Made by a program: the position numbers and the translations under genes. A stretch of 9,095 nt of DNA from Nitrospirota bacterium (GTDB taxonomy: Bacteria > Nitrospirota_A > Leptospirillia > Leptospirillales > Leptospirillaceae): contig JAKBTR010000005.1 of assembly GCA_021844275.1 (NCBI GenBank), positions 1 to 9,095 on the forward strand, given 5' to 3'. Positions 1 to 7,199 of the stretch are shown one piece after another. Position 1 is the stretch's first letter, and each line of letters starts with the position of its first letter. The notes beneath the pieces were generated by a model. The model saw only the letters and a program-made list of their open reading frames with translations, did no database searches and was not told the origin of the DNA.

Positions 1-2454
1 CTCGATTGCTTTTCCAAGAGTTTTTTCCCCTGACAGATTGGCATTGATCTCTACGGAAGGCATCCGGTCGTCTCTGATACGCCTCTCCCCTTCTGTGCGA
101 TAATCCATTTTGGCCACGCTTCCCAAGGGAACAGTCCTTCCATCAATTGACAAAAGAGGCAAATCGGCAAGACCGGATGGATTTCTCAAGGCGCGGGGAT
201 CAACTCCGACAGTGACCTTCCGGAGACCTTCCTTCCCGGAAACGGTTGCCACGCTCTCTTCATTCAACATCAACCGGAGTGTATGCGCCAGAGAAAGAGG
301 GCTGACCGTCTCTCCCCGAACCGGTTTTACCTTGGGACGAATGACCAGAACTTCCTGGCGGCTCATTCCCTGAAAAGACACGTCTACCAGACCTTTTATA
401 CTGGAAATCTGTTCCCTCGCGCGATCGGCGACAGACAAGAGCCTTCTCTGGTCAAATCCCATCAGAATCAGCTGCAACGGAATTTCCGGCGCGTTTCCAC
501 CCAAAAGGGAAACCCGATCAACCGATGCCCGGTCTCCAGTGTTTTCGGAGAAAAGACGTCGAACTTCTGCCATGGACTGGTTCTGTGTCACCGACCTCTC
601 TTTGACAGGCTTGAGAGATACATAAAGATAGCCTTGATTGACGGGTGTTTCCGGATCCCCTCCGATCTGGTAGAAGACGGAGGAGACTCCTTGCATTTGA
701 CGTATCTTGTTCGAAACAGACAAAAATCGTTTGTCGGCATATTCAGGCGAAGATGACAGACCGGCCGTCATCTTGACCAGATATACACCCTGATCGGTTT
801 CGGGCACCAGATCGACCCCGATCCCCGGAACCAGAAAGATCACCCCCACAAGGGTTCCCAACGTCGACAGCAACACCGTCCAAGGGTGATCGAGACACCA
901 CTCCAGGAGCGTCCGATAGCGGCTGCGGACTTTTTCCACAAAAGAGGATTCTCCGGCCTGAAGGTCCGTTCGGGAGCTTTTGCTCTTGGCCAGGCGGGCG
1001 GCCAAGACAGGTGTTAATGTCAGGGAAACGAGCATGGACATCAAAACCGCAAAAGAGACCGTCAAGCCAAACTCATGAAAAAATTTCCCGAAAACGCCTT
1101 TCATAAAGGCCACAGGAACAAAAACGGCGACAATGGAAAAAGTCGTGGCGAGGACAGCCAGCCCGATTTCCCCCACTCCATCCCTTGCTGCCTGCAACGG
1201 GTCCCGACCCATTTCCCGGTGACGGGAAATATTCTCCAGAACGACGATGGCGTCGTCCACCAGAATGCCGACGACCAGGGAAAGGCCGAGCATCGTCAGT
1301 GTATTCAGGGTAAAGTGAGCCAGACGCATGATGGCGAAGGTCGAAATGACCGATGCCGGTATGGCCAGGGAAGCGATAATCGTCGACGACCAGGATCCGA
1401 GAAAAAGAAAAATAACCAGAATTGTGAGAAATCCCCCGAAAAAGAGCGTCTCGAACAACTCCCTGTCGTTCTTCGAGACAAATCCGGACAGATCCATCCG
1501 GATGATGGGACGACTCCCCAATGTGGACGGAATCTTCAATCCATCCAGAAGGGCGCGAACCTTTTTCGACACCTGAATACCATTGGCATCCGGTTTCTTA
1601 TAGACCTTGAGACCGACTGCGACTTTTCCATCCAGACGCAGAATGGAGGCAGGCTCTTCAGGCGATTCTTCAATGACCGAAATGCTGGACAATGGGATCT
1701 GTCGGCCGGATCCCAGGACAATGGGAAGCTTTTCCAGAGATGCAGGAGTCAGCTGGTCTTCCCGGGTTTCAACGAGAAGTTCCTGCTTGCCCTGAACAAC
1801 TTCACCCGTCGGAACAAGGAGGGATGCTGCTTTGATCGCCGCGATCACTTGGTCGACAGTCATCTTGTAGCGCCCGAGAGAGCCGGGTCGGATCCACACA
1901 TGAAGCACGGTCTCGGGAGGCCAGAGAGAGAGGACCGACGATACCCCTCCCAGAGCCCGGAGAGGACTCACGAGATGAGTCCTCAACCACTGTCTGTCGG
2001 AAGGGCTTCCCGATTTTTCAAGCGGAAAAAGGATCCAGAGAAGAGGCATTTCGGTCGGCGTCACCCGAGAAATGACAGGGTGGGAAACATCCTTCGGTAA
2101 AAGGTGGCGAATCTGCTGGACCTTTTCTTCGACGCGGGCAAGCATCCTTCCGGTCCGAACCGAGTCCGGAAAGACCAATGTCACCGAAGAAGCCCCGGAG
2201 ACGGTCACCGAATGAATGTGCTGAATCTCCGGCAAGGTGGAAAGAGTGTTTTCCAACGGGATCGTCACCTTTTGCTCGATTACGCGCGCGCTGGTCCCCG
2301 GCTCCTGAAGCGTCACCGAAATGATGGGGAAAGAAACCGCAGGAAAAAGATCCTCTCCGAGCCTGAGGTAAGAAACGGCGCCGGAGATGATTAGAGCCAG
2401 AAGCATCATCCCCACAAAGACGGGACGTTTTAATGCCAGATTTGACAAGAACAT
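1..2454 (-). CDS. RND-family (HAE1-type) efflux permease, C-terminus beyond window
   Basis: Inner-membrane proton-driven efflux permease of the AcrB/HAE1 group. I translated the reverse strand by hand: 818 codons stay open from the ATG at 2454 to the window edge. The N-terminus ([13 protein letters not shown]) and first membrane helix (about residues 12-30) are typical. They are followed by porter loop 1 (about 31-330), the TM2-TM6 block, the TM4 proton-relay motif [11 protein letters not shown] at 399-409 (D400, D401, equivalent to AcrB D407/D408), the LTLTP segment near 481-485, TM7 (about 524-545), PETDQG at 551-556, and part of the second porter loop. Family members have about 1030 residues, so TM8-TM12 and the TM10 lysine lie outside. 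GAGGTGA at 2471-2465 is the likely ribosome site, 10 bases before the ATG. No membrane-fusion subunit precedes the gene. The two adjacent aspartates point to HAE1; the substrate is unknown. Confidence 0.95.
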   Translation of the reverse strand, partial: MFLSNLALKRPVFVGMMLLALIISGAVSYLRLGEDLFPAVSFPIISVTLQEPGTSARVIEQKVTIPLENTLSTLPEIQHIHSVTVSGASSVTLVFPDSVRTGRMLARVEEKVQQIRHLLPKDVSHPVISRVTPTEMPLLWILFPLEKSGSPSDRQWLRTHLVSPLRALGGVSSVLSLWPPETVLHVWIRPGSLGRYKMTVDQVIAAIKAASLLVPTGEVVQGKQELLVETREDQLTPASLEKLPIVLGSGRQIPLSSISVIEESPEEPASILRLDGKVAVGLKVYKKPDANGIQVSKKVRALLDGLKIPSTLGSRPIIRMDLSGFVSKNDRELFETLFFGGFLTILVIFLFLGSWSSTIIASLAIPASVISTFAIMRLAHFTLNTLTMLGLSLVVGILVDDAIVVLENISRHREMGRDPLQAARDGVGEIGLAVLATTFSIVAVFVPVAFMKGVFGKFFHEFGLTVSFAVLMSMLVSLTLTPVLAARLAKSKSSRTDLQAGESSFVEKVRSRYRTLLEWCLDHPWTVLLSTLGTLVGVIFLVPGIGVDLVPETDQGVYLVKMTAGLSSSPEYADKRFLSVSNKIRQMQGVSSVFYQIGGDPETPVNQGYLYVSLKPVKERSVTQNQSMAEVRRLFSENTGDRASVDRVSLLGGNAPEIPLQLILMGFDQRRLLSVADRAREQISSIKGLVDVSFQGMSRQEVLVIRPKVKPVRGETVSPLSLAHTLRLMLNEESVATVSGKEGLRKVTVGVDPRALRNPSGLADLPLLSIDGRTVPLGSVAKMDYRTEGERRIRDDRMPSVEINANLSGEKTLGKAIE

Positions 2455-2460
2455 GCGTGC

Positions 2461-2471
2461 GAGGTCACCTC
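2461..2471 (-). promoter_or_regulatory. Palindrome containing the RND gene's Shine-Dalgarno
   Basis: The eleven bases read GAGGTGACCTC on the minus strand, a perfect inverted repeat around one central base. Its first seven bases, GAGGTGA, match the anti-SD complement exactly and end 10 bases before the ATG at 2454. In RNA, GAGG could pair with CCTC across a three-base loop and hide the ribosome site. Alternatively the DNA could be an operator half-site pair. The palindrome and SD match are seen directly; the regulatory role is inferred. Confidence 0.4.
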
Positions 2472-2527
2472 ATCAGTCCCGTGAGCTAAGGGTTACGGAT
2501 TTTCAAATCTTGAATGTTGGGCGCATA

Positions 2528-2555
2528 ATAATAGCAAAGCTCTGATTCTGATCAA
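2528..2555 (-). promoter_or_regulatory. Candidate sigma70 promoter of the RND permease
   Basis: Read on the minus strand, TTGATC (2555-2550, four of six to TTGACA) is followed after 16 bases by TATTAT (2533-2528, five of six to TATAAT). TGC stands immediately before the -10, giving an extended -10 element. Transcription would begin near 2521 and give a leader of about 65 bases carrying the SD palindrome. A tandem TCTGAT repeat (2541-2552, plus strand) and the palindrome TGATCA (2549-2554) overlap the -35 and spacer. Confidence 0.45.
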
Positions 2556-2571
2556 ACCCTGGAGAGTGTGA

Positions 2572-2580
2572 GGAAGGGAG
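2572..2580 (+). promoter_or_regulatory. Ribosome binding site of the thioredoxin-fold lipoprotein
   Basis: GGAAGGGAG lies 5 bases before the ATG at 2586. This purine-rich SD fixes the start and gives the protein an immediate signal peptide. No convincing plus-strand -35/-10 pair was found in 2455-2571. CATAAT at 2524-2529 is the best -10 lookalike but has no good -35 partner. Confidence 0.5.
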
Positions 2581-2585
2581 AATAG

Positions 2586-3086
2586 ATGGGAAAATTGAGG
2601 ATGCTTGCAGGAGGAACCGCAATGGTCCTGCTTTTATTGACGACCGCTTCCTGCAACTGGTTTTTGAGTTTTCCCGAACAGGGAACGAGAGCTCCGATCA
2701 GTCATAACCCTGTTCTGAAGATCGGAGAAAGGTATACCGACCTCTGCACCATGAATGTGCCGGATCACCTTCACAGGGAAAGTATCAGCCACGCCGTTTT
2801 CCACCATCGTCCGTTTCTTATTTTTTTCGGAGCACCGGTTCACTGCACCCCGTGCGTGCATGAAGACCGATTGATCAAGGGTCTCATGGATATCTACCAC
2901 TCCCGTATGGCGTTCGTTCATATCGACGACTATGAAGATTCCGAGCAGGCAACCGTCCACGACTGGCGGGTACACGGTGAGCCCTGGGTCGCCCTGATCG
3001 ACCGGGAAGGTACCATTGCCAATGTGATCCCCGGGGATGCGAGCTACGATTCTCTGAACAGCATGATCAAAAAGCTCACACGCTAG
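2586..3086 (+). CDS. Thioredoxin-fold lipoprotein with CTPC motif
   Basis: Small exported thiol-disulfide protein of 166 residues. Residues 1-22 form a lipoprotein-type signal peptide: K3/R5 at the start, a hydrophobic core AMVLLLL at 12-18, and a lipobox-like TASC with Cys23 as the lipidation residue. Threonine at -3 is unusual, so plain anchoring or ordinary cleavage cannot be excluded. The thioredoxin core begins with the strand FLIFFGAP (77-84) and carries the active site C87-T-P-C90, preceded by His86. The typical cis-proline is seen as Pro133 in GEPW (131-134), followed by a VALIDREG strand-turn (135-142). A further Cys54 precedes the domain. The expected location is periplasmic, membrane-tethered, with a role in disulfide reduction or exchange. 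The partner is unknown, since no DsbD/CcdA or cytochrome-maturation gene is nearby. It is transcribed divergently from the RND permease and convergently with the nucleotidyltransferase gene. Fold and active site are clear; the specific subfamily is not. Confidence 0.9.
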   Translation: MGKLRMLAGGTAMVLLLLTTASCNWFLSFPEQGTRAPISHNPVLKIGERYTDLCTMNVPDHLHRESISHAVFHHRPFLIFFGAPVHCTPCVHEDRLIKGLMDIYHSRMAFVHIDDYEDSEQATVHDWRVHGEPWVALIDREGTIANVIPGDASYDSLNSMIKKLTR

Positions 3087-3123
3087 GAATTTTCTGGCAA
3101 CCGGAAAAAAGTCGCAGAACGTT

Positions 3124-3153
3124 AAGGTGTCCCGGACAAGATCCCTTATTTTT
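3124..3153 (+). terminator. Weak candidate terminator between convergent genes
   Basis: The 59-base gap between the lipoprotein and nucleotidyltransferase stops contains AAGG (3124-3127) pairing with CCTT (3144-3147), around an inner TGTC-CCG-GACA hairpin (3128-3138). The T-rich run TTATTTTT follows on the plus strand. The stem is interrupted by unpaired bases, so this is only a possible rho-independent terminator for the lipoprotein gene. It overlaps the last codons of the opposite gene. Read on the minus strand, a TTTTTT run lies about 20 bases past the same hairpin, too far to be classical. Confidence 0.25.
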
Positions 3154-4423
3154 CTCCGACGGTTCTTTTCCTGTTCCTGACCCACTCGAGTTCTTCATCA
3201 CGAGAATTCAGAACCCCCTTTCTCCGGAGTCTCCGGATTTCCGCAAGAATATCTCCCAGTTCCGGAGAAGGCGCGATCCCTTCGCGGACGAGATCATCCC
3301 CCTTGAGGCACGATTCGTCCGCAGAGCGCCTCTCCAGTTCGACAATAGTTTTTTCCCAAAACTCTGGGGCTTTGCTCTCCGCACGAACGAGCTCCAGAAA
3401 ATTCCTTTGGGGAGAAAGATTTTCCTGGATTTCCGGACGGACTTTCTTGTTTCTGGCATCACCAGACCGTTCCGGGAAAAGGGTTTCCCGAATGACCCTG
3501 GCCTTTTTTTCCGGTATGCCGAGAAGGCGAAGGCCTCTGTCGCATTCTTTCCGGGGAAGTCCGTAAAATATGGCCAAAAGCAGGAGGATCTCTTTCCAGA
3601 ATTGCCCCATGGAAGAAAAGTAGCGTTCATGGATCATCAACCGATCCCAAGCGAACACCCTCGCTCGTCGCGGCGAAGACATTCCCAGCGATGGAAGAAC
3701 GTTTCCCCATGGCCTTTCGGTGAGCCAACGAAAAACGATGGCGCATCGGGCGTCTTCCCTGACAGAATTCTGGATTTCATCCCACAAGCGACTTTTCGAA
3801 GCCCTCATGAAGTACTCGTTGACGCGAGAAGTCTCCAGAGCTTCTGCCGTCAGGGGAGCGGGGCGAAAGCCCAGGCGTTCCTGAAAACGAAAAAGACGGA
3901 AAACGCGTACCGGATCTTCCTCGAAGGACTTTGAGGTCAAGATCCTCAATTCTTTTCTGGCAATGTCCTCTTTGCCTCCGACCGGATCCAGGAGGAGCAA
4001 GCTTTGCTGCAAGGGAAACTCGAGAGGAAACGCCATAGCGTTCACGGAAAAATCTCGGCGGTAAAGGTCTTCGTAAAGCGATGCCGGCGAAACAACAGGC
4101 ATTCCTCCCGGAACCGGATACGCATCCGTCCGGCAGGATGCTATGTCGAGCCGGACGAGAACACCTTCATGCAAGACATCGATCTTGCATGTGTTGAACT
4201 CCGAAACCCGGCACACCGGCACACCGAAAGATTCGGCGATCGCATGGCCCCATTGCACGGCATCTCCTTCGACTGCGAGATCGATTTCCTGGCGTGCTGG
4301 GCGCCGCAGCATCACCATATCCCGGACCCATCCTCCAACGATATATGCCTTTCCGCCGGAAGGAGGGGCTAACCGTCGGAGCAGGGAAGACCAGAAAGAA
4401 AGACCGGAGAGATATACCCTCAT
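3146..4423 (-). CDS. tRNA nucleotidyltransferase / poly(A) polymerase family (class II)
   Basis: Adds nucleotides to tRNA 3' ends (CCA, CC or A) in the cytoplasm; 425 residues. The head domain shows GGWVRD (30-35), the metal motif E46-I-D48 with LAVEGDA, a further carboxylate in LDIA (D93), the RTDAY...PGGMP segment (98-109), and RRDFSVNAMA (122-131). These are followed by EDPVRVFRLFRF (169-180) of the neck. The tail, LKGDDLVREG to EELEWVRNRKR (373-418), matches the C-terminal signature of bacterial CCA-family enzymes, which favours a tRNA role over PcnB. No HD phosphohydrolase domain is visible. The motif A region resembles that of CC-adding or A-adding enzymes, but specificity cannot be settled by eye. 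The first metal ligand is Glu where the family normally has Asp. GGGAG, 6 bases before the ATG at 4423, supports the start. It is a single gene, divergent from the TPR gene. Confidence 0.92.
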   Translation of the reverse strand: MRVYLSGLSFWSSLLRRLAPPSGGKAYIVGGWVRDMVMLRRPARQEIDLAVEGDAVQWGHAIAESFGVPVCRVSEFNTCKIDVLHEGVLVRLDIASCRTDAYPVPGGMPVVSPASLYEDLYRRDFSVNAMAFPLEFPLQQSLLLLDPVGGKEDIARKELRILTSKSFEEDPVRVFRLFRFQERLGFRPAPLTAEALETSRVNEYFMRASKSRLWDEIQNSVREDARCAIVFRWLTERPWGNVLPSLGMSSPRRARVFAWDRLMIHERYFSSMGQFWKEILLLLAIFYGLPRKECDRGLRLLGIPEKKARVIRETLFPERSGDARNKKVRPEIQENLSPQRNFLELVRAESKAPEFWEKTIVELERRSADESCLKGDDLVREGIAPSPELGDILAEIRRLRRKGVLNSRDEELEWVRNRKRTVGEK

Positions 4424-4513
4424 GACAAGCTCCCGGGATCAAGAAAAAATTTATTGCACTTTCCGGAAAAGCCGGATTTCAGGTAAGATGGTTCTAAATT
4501 CAGGAGATCTCAG
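4424..4513. other. Divergent intergenic region with small hairpin
   Basis: Ninety bases separate the starts of the nucleotidyltransferase (minus) and TPR (plus) genes, so both promoters should lie here. It contains the 10-base palindrome TTTCCGGAAA (4460-4469) and an overlapping hairpin TCCGG-AAAAG-CCGGA (4462-4476). Toward the TPR gene, TAAGAT (4484-4489) is a possible -10. TTGCAC (4454-4459) is the only -35 lookalike but sits 24 bases away, which is too far. AGGAGA at 4502-4507 is the TPR gene's SD, 6 bases before its ATG. No promoter could be assigned with confidence. Confidence 0.4.
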
Positions 4514-6277
4514 ATGACGAACGACCATATAGCATCATCGGCTCCTTTTCCCCCCGGACAGGACGCCAAAAACCGCGAAGACTCTTATATTGCCCGAGTC
4601 AGAGAATTGCTTGAGGAAGAAAAGGTTCCGGCCGCACTGGAACTTATCGACGAAGGGCTGCATCTTTTCCCTCTCTCATCCGCGCTTTTGGTTCTGAAAG
4701 GAAAAGCGTTTGAGTCCATGCGACAGTGGGACAAGGCCGAAGGATTCTACTGGCAATCGATGAGAGATCCCTTTTCCCCGGTTCCGGAGTCTTTTCTGTC
4801 CCTGGCGCAGGTCCGGTATCTCTCGGGGGAATCCGGAAAGGCTCTCTGGTTTCTGGAAGAAGGTCTCTCCCACTTTTCGGAAAACAACGATCTTCTGAGG
4901 GAAGCAGGCATCCAAAATGGACTTCTTGGCCAATGGTGGATGTCGTTCGCCCGTATCCGGAAGGCTTATCTGGCCCAGTCCTCAAAAACGCAAAACATCC
5001 TCGCATACGGAGCTCTCATAGAGCGACTTTCTCTCCCGGATCTCCTTGTCGAGCTGGTTCCACTTTACGAAAAACTTGTGGAACGGGAGCCTGCCATAAC
5101 GGAATACCAGATCCTCTACGCCCGGGCCCTTGAAAGAAACAACCAGATCCGGAAAGCCATCAAGCACGTGCGCGCGCTTTTGAAAACCAACCCCCACAAT
5201 CCGATGCTCCTGAAAGAAGTCGGACGGCTTTTGCTCAATCTCAACGAGCACACCCGATCGATCGACTCCCTCCGCCTGTCCATGGAATCCGGAGGAGAAT
5301 CCGCCGAGATCCACTACCTCATCGCCACGGCCTACAAGGCAAGCGGCAAACCATTGGCCGGTATCGAAGCCATCAAACGGGCCCTTTCTATCGAACCGGA
5401 CAATCCGGAATACCAGACACTGCTGGGCCTCCTGTATATCGACATGGGGGAACCGGATAAAGCCTTCACGGCCCTTCAGTCTCTGGCGGAAGCCTATCCT
5501 TTTCGGGCGCTCGGAGACCTCTTCCTCCGGAAAAAATCGCCAAACAAAGCGATTACCTCATATATAAATGCGTTCGAAATAGAACCCGATCCCCAGACCG
5601 GCCTTCTTCTTCTGAAACACTTGTCTGCCAGAAAGGACTGGTTCCTGTTTTTCGAGACAATGGCCTGGATGGAAATCCTTTTCCCGGAAAAAATCGAAAA
5701 GAAATTCCTGACGGACAGGCTTCTTTCCCACTGGAAGGATGACCAGGACTTTCCGCTGACACCCGCAGAGGAGCTCGCAATCCGGGCGCTCTCTCTGTAC
5801 TTCTCCGGGAACAAGGAGGCGGCCTTTCCTCTTCTCGAACAGGCCGTCCTCGCGGATCCTCTGAGCGAAGTTCTTTACTGGATGCTGGGCCTTCTGGAAG
5901 AAGAGAAGGGGAACAAGGATGCCGCGTTGACATGGTATGGCCGAATCCTGCACAGCACGCGAGAACCTGTCACTCTCTTCCATGCGATGGCCAGGGTCCA
6001 TATCCGGGGAGGAGACAGCTACTCCTCCCTGGAGCAGCTGCTGGAATCCTTCCTTGCCCAATACCCGTCACGACCGGGTTATTACCGCGTCCTCCACGAA
6101 TGGGCCATTCGGACGGAGAACAGGCACAAGTCACCGGAAATACTGATGAAAGCGATGACGCTCCACCCGAACGACGTTTCTCTGTATGAACTTTTCTGTC
6201 ATTACCACCCGGATCTTTCCGGACGAGATGATCTGGCGCCCGATTCCGTTCAGAGAGTCGTATCTCCGGCGGTCTGA
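4514..6277 (+). CDS. Large cytoplasmic TPR-repeat protein
   Basis: A 587-residue protein made almost entirely of tetratricopeptide-like helical hairpins, with no signal peptide or membrane segment, hence probably a cytoplasmic scaffold. The clearest repeats are near residues 197-230, 231-264, 265-298 (HYLIATAYKASGKPLAGI, then AL.IEPDN) and 299-330 (LLGLLYIDMGEPDKAF). Degenerate units lie at about 27-60, 61-94, 95-125 and 333-362, and again at 420-453 and 454-486. A less regular stretch at 365-415 (rich in F, W, K) separates the two repeat blocks. No catalytic domain is fused. The SD AGGAGA, 6 bases upstream, fixes the ATG. The gene is divergent from the nucleotidyltransferase, and its last 28 bases overlap the end of the convergent ppx/gppA gene. 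Partner and pathway are unknown; neighbours give little help because it stands alone on its strand. Confidence 0.92.
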   Translation: MTNDHIASSAPFPPGQDAKNREDSYIARVRELLEEEKVPAALELIDEGLHLFPLSSALLVLKGKAFESMRQWDKAEGFYWQSMRDPFSPVPESFLSLAQVRYLSGESGKALWFLEEGLSHFSENNDLLREAGIQNGLLGQWWMSFARIRKAYLAQSSKTQNILAYGALIERLSLPDLLVELVPLYEKLVEREPAITEYQILYARALERNNQIRKAIKHVRALLKTNPHNPMLLKEVGRLLLNLNEHTRSIDSLRLSMESGGESAEIHYLIATAYKASGKPLAGIEAIKRALSIEPDNPEYQTLLGLLYIDMGEPDKAFTALQSLAEAYPFRALGDLFLRKKSPNKAITSYINAFEIEPDPQTGLLLLKHLSARKDWFLFFETMAWMEILFPEKIEKKFLTDRLLSHWKDDQDFPLTPAEELAIRALSLYFSGNKEAAFPLLEQAVLADPLSEVLYWMLGLLEEEKGNKDAALTWYGRILHSTREPVTLFHAMARVHIRGGDSYSSLEQLLESFLAQYPSRPGYYRVLHEWAIRTENRHKSPEILMKAMTLHPNDVSLYELFCHYHPDLSGRDDLAPDSVQRVVSPAV

Positions 6278-7197
6278 AGAAGAACGCCTTCCCTCAGACC
6301 GGAATCGGAAACGACGAGTCCCGCCTGGGAGAGAGAGTGCATGACGGAAAGCAGTATCAGAGCTCCAGCGAAAATGATGTCCTCCCGCCCTTTTTCCACA
6401 CCGGGGATATGGAGGCGATCCTCAAGACTCTTTCGGGCCAGTTCATCAAACAGGTCCTGCACGGTTCCTTTCGACAATCCCTTTCGATGAATCAGCGCCG
6501 GATTATAAACCTTCATTCCCAGAGCCATGGCAAGAAGTGTGGTCACACTGCCGGCCGTTCCAACCGTCGTGATGCTTGACGTCACATACGGAAGAAGCTG
6601 GGAGAAAACCGGTTGAAGGGATTCCCGGACAACACCTTCCGCTTCCGAAATTTCCTGACCGGAAGGTGGATCCCCTCGAAGGAACCCTTCCGTCAGTGTC
6701 ACGACCCCCACTTCGATGGAAAAAGCCTTCAGGCATTCCTGGCGGGACTCGCCGAAAATAAGTTCGGTCGACCCTCCCCCTATGTCCAGAACAAGATAGG
6801 GCGGTGTCAATCCTTCCATATCCTGGAGAGCCCCGAGATAAGTCAGACGGGCTTCGGTTTCCCCATCTATCACTTCCATGGGAACCCCTGTCCGTTCCAG
6901 CACCTCCTTCACAACCTCGACACGATTGGAAGATTGCCGGACAGCGCTCGTCGCCACGATGCGGAGCCTTTCCGGAGAAAAAGCCCTGGCCCGCTCCAGA
7001 AAATCGTTCAGAACGCGAACAGTTCTTTCCAACGGACCGGGCCCGATCCTGCCGGTCTGCTTCAATCCCTCCCCCAGACGCGTAATGCGTCCTTCGGTAA
7101 ACAGAATTTCCTGTATTCGCTGTCCGGAAGCTCTGGCGATCATCATCCGGACGGAATTGGTCCCCACGTCAATCACGCAGATTTTTCGGATATCCAA
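6250..7197 (-). CDS. Ppx/GppA-family phosphohydrolase, short form
   Basis: Exopolyphosphatase or pppGpp 5'-phosphohydrolase of the actin-like ASKHA fold, cytoplasmic. At 315 residues it has only the two N-terminal ASKHA domains and lacks the HD-type C-terminal extension of the roughly 500-residue E. coli Ppx and GppA. Seen motifs are the phosphate-1 loop VIDVGTNSVRMMIA (8-21), ATSAVRQSSN (82-91), IDGETEARLTYLG (110-122) with the likely catalytic Glu at 115, the phosphate-2 loop VLDIGGGSTELIFG (136-149), and the TVGTAGSVTTLLAMAL segment. The start is TTG at 7197: motif 1 begins within ten residues, no ATG fits, and GAGGAG lies 9 bases upstream. The stop of the small upstream gene is 2 bases away, so translation is probably coupled. 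Sequence alone does not separate exopolyphosphatase from GppA activity. Confidence 0.93.
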   Translation of the reverse strand: MDIRKICVIDVGTNSVRMMIARASGQRIQEILFTEGRITRLGEGLKQTGRIGPGPLERTVRVLNDFLERARAFSPERLRIVATSAVRQSSNRVEVVKEVLERTGVPMEVIDGETEARLTYLGALQDMEGLTPPYLVLDIGGGSTELIFGESRQECLKAFSIEVGVVTLTEGFLRGDPPSGQEISEAEGVVRESLQPVFSQLLPYVTSSITTVGTAGSVTTLLAMALGMKVYNPALIHRKGLSKGTVQDLFDELARKSLEDRLHIPGVEKGREDIIFAGALILLSVMHSLSQAGLVVSDSGLREGVLLQTAGDTTL

Positions 7198-7199
7198 CT

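Noticed and set aside
283..756. Plus-strand open frame of 157 codons
   Set aside because: Antisense to the second porter loop of the RND permease; no ribosome site and no recognisable motif.
1075..2100. Plus-strand open frame of 341 codons
   Set aside because: It lies fully antisense to the RND permease, which has unmistakable family motifs. Its translation is rich in R, G, D, N and Q without domains, as expected for a shadow frame.
2634..3185. Minus-strand open frame of 183 codons opposite the lipoprotein gene
   Set aside because: The plus-strand frame has a signal peptide, CxxC and cis-Pro with a good SD. The minus frame has none of these and overlaps the end of the nucleotidyltransferase gene.
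3407..3934. Plus-strand open frame of 175 codons
   Set aside because: Antisense to the nucleotidyltransferase gene; basic, low-information composition and no motif.
4454..4489. TTGCAC and TAAGAT as a sigma70 promoter of the TPR gene
   Set aside because: The spacer is 24 bases, well outside the usual 16-18, so it is mentioned only as an unassigned possibility.
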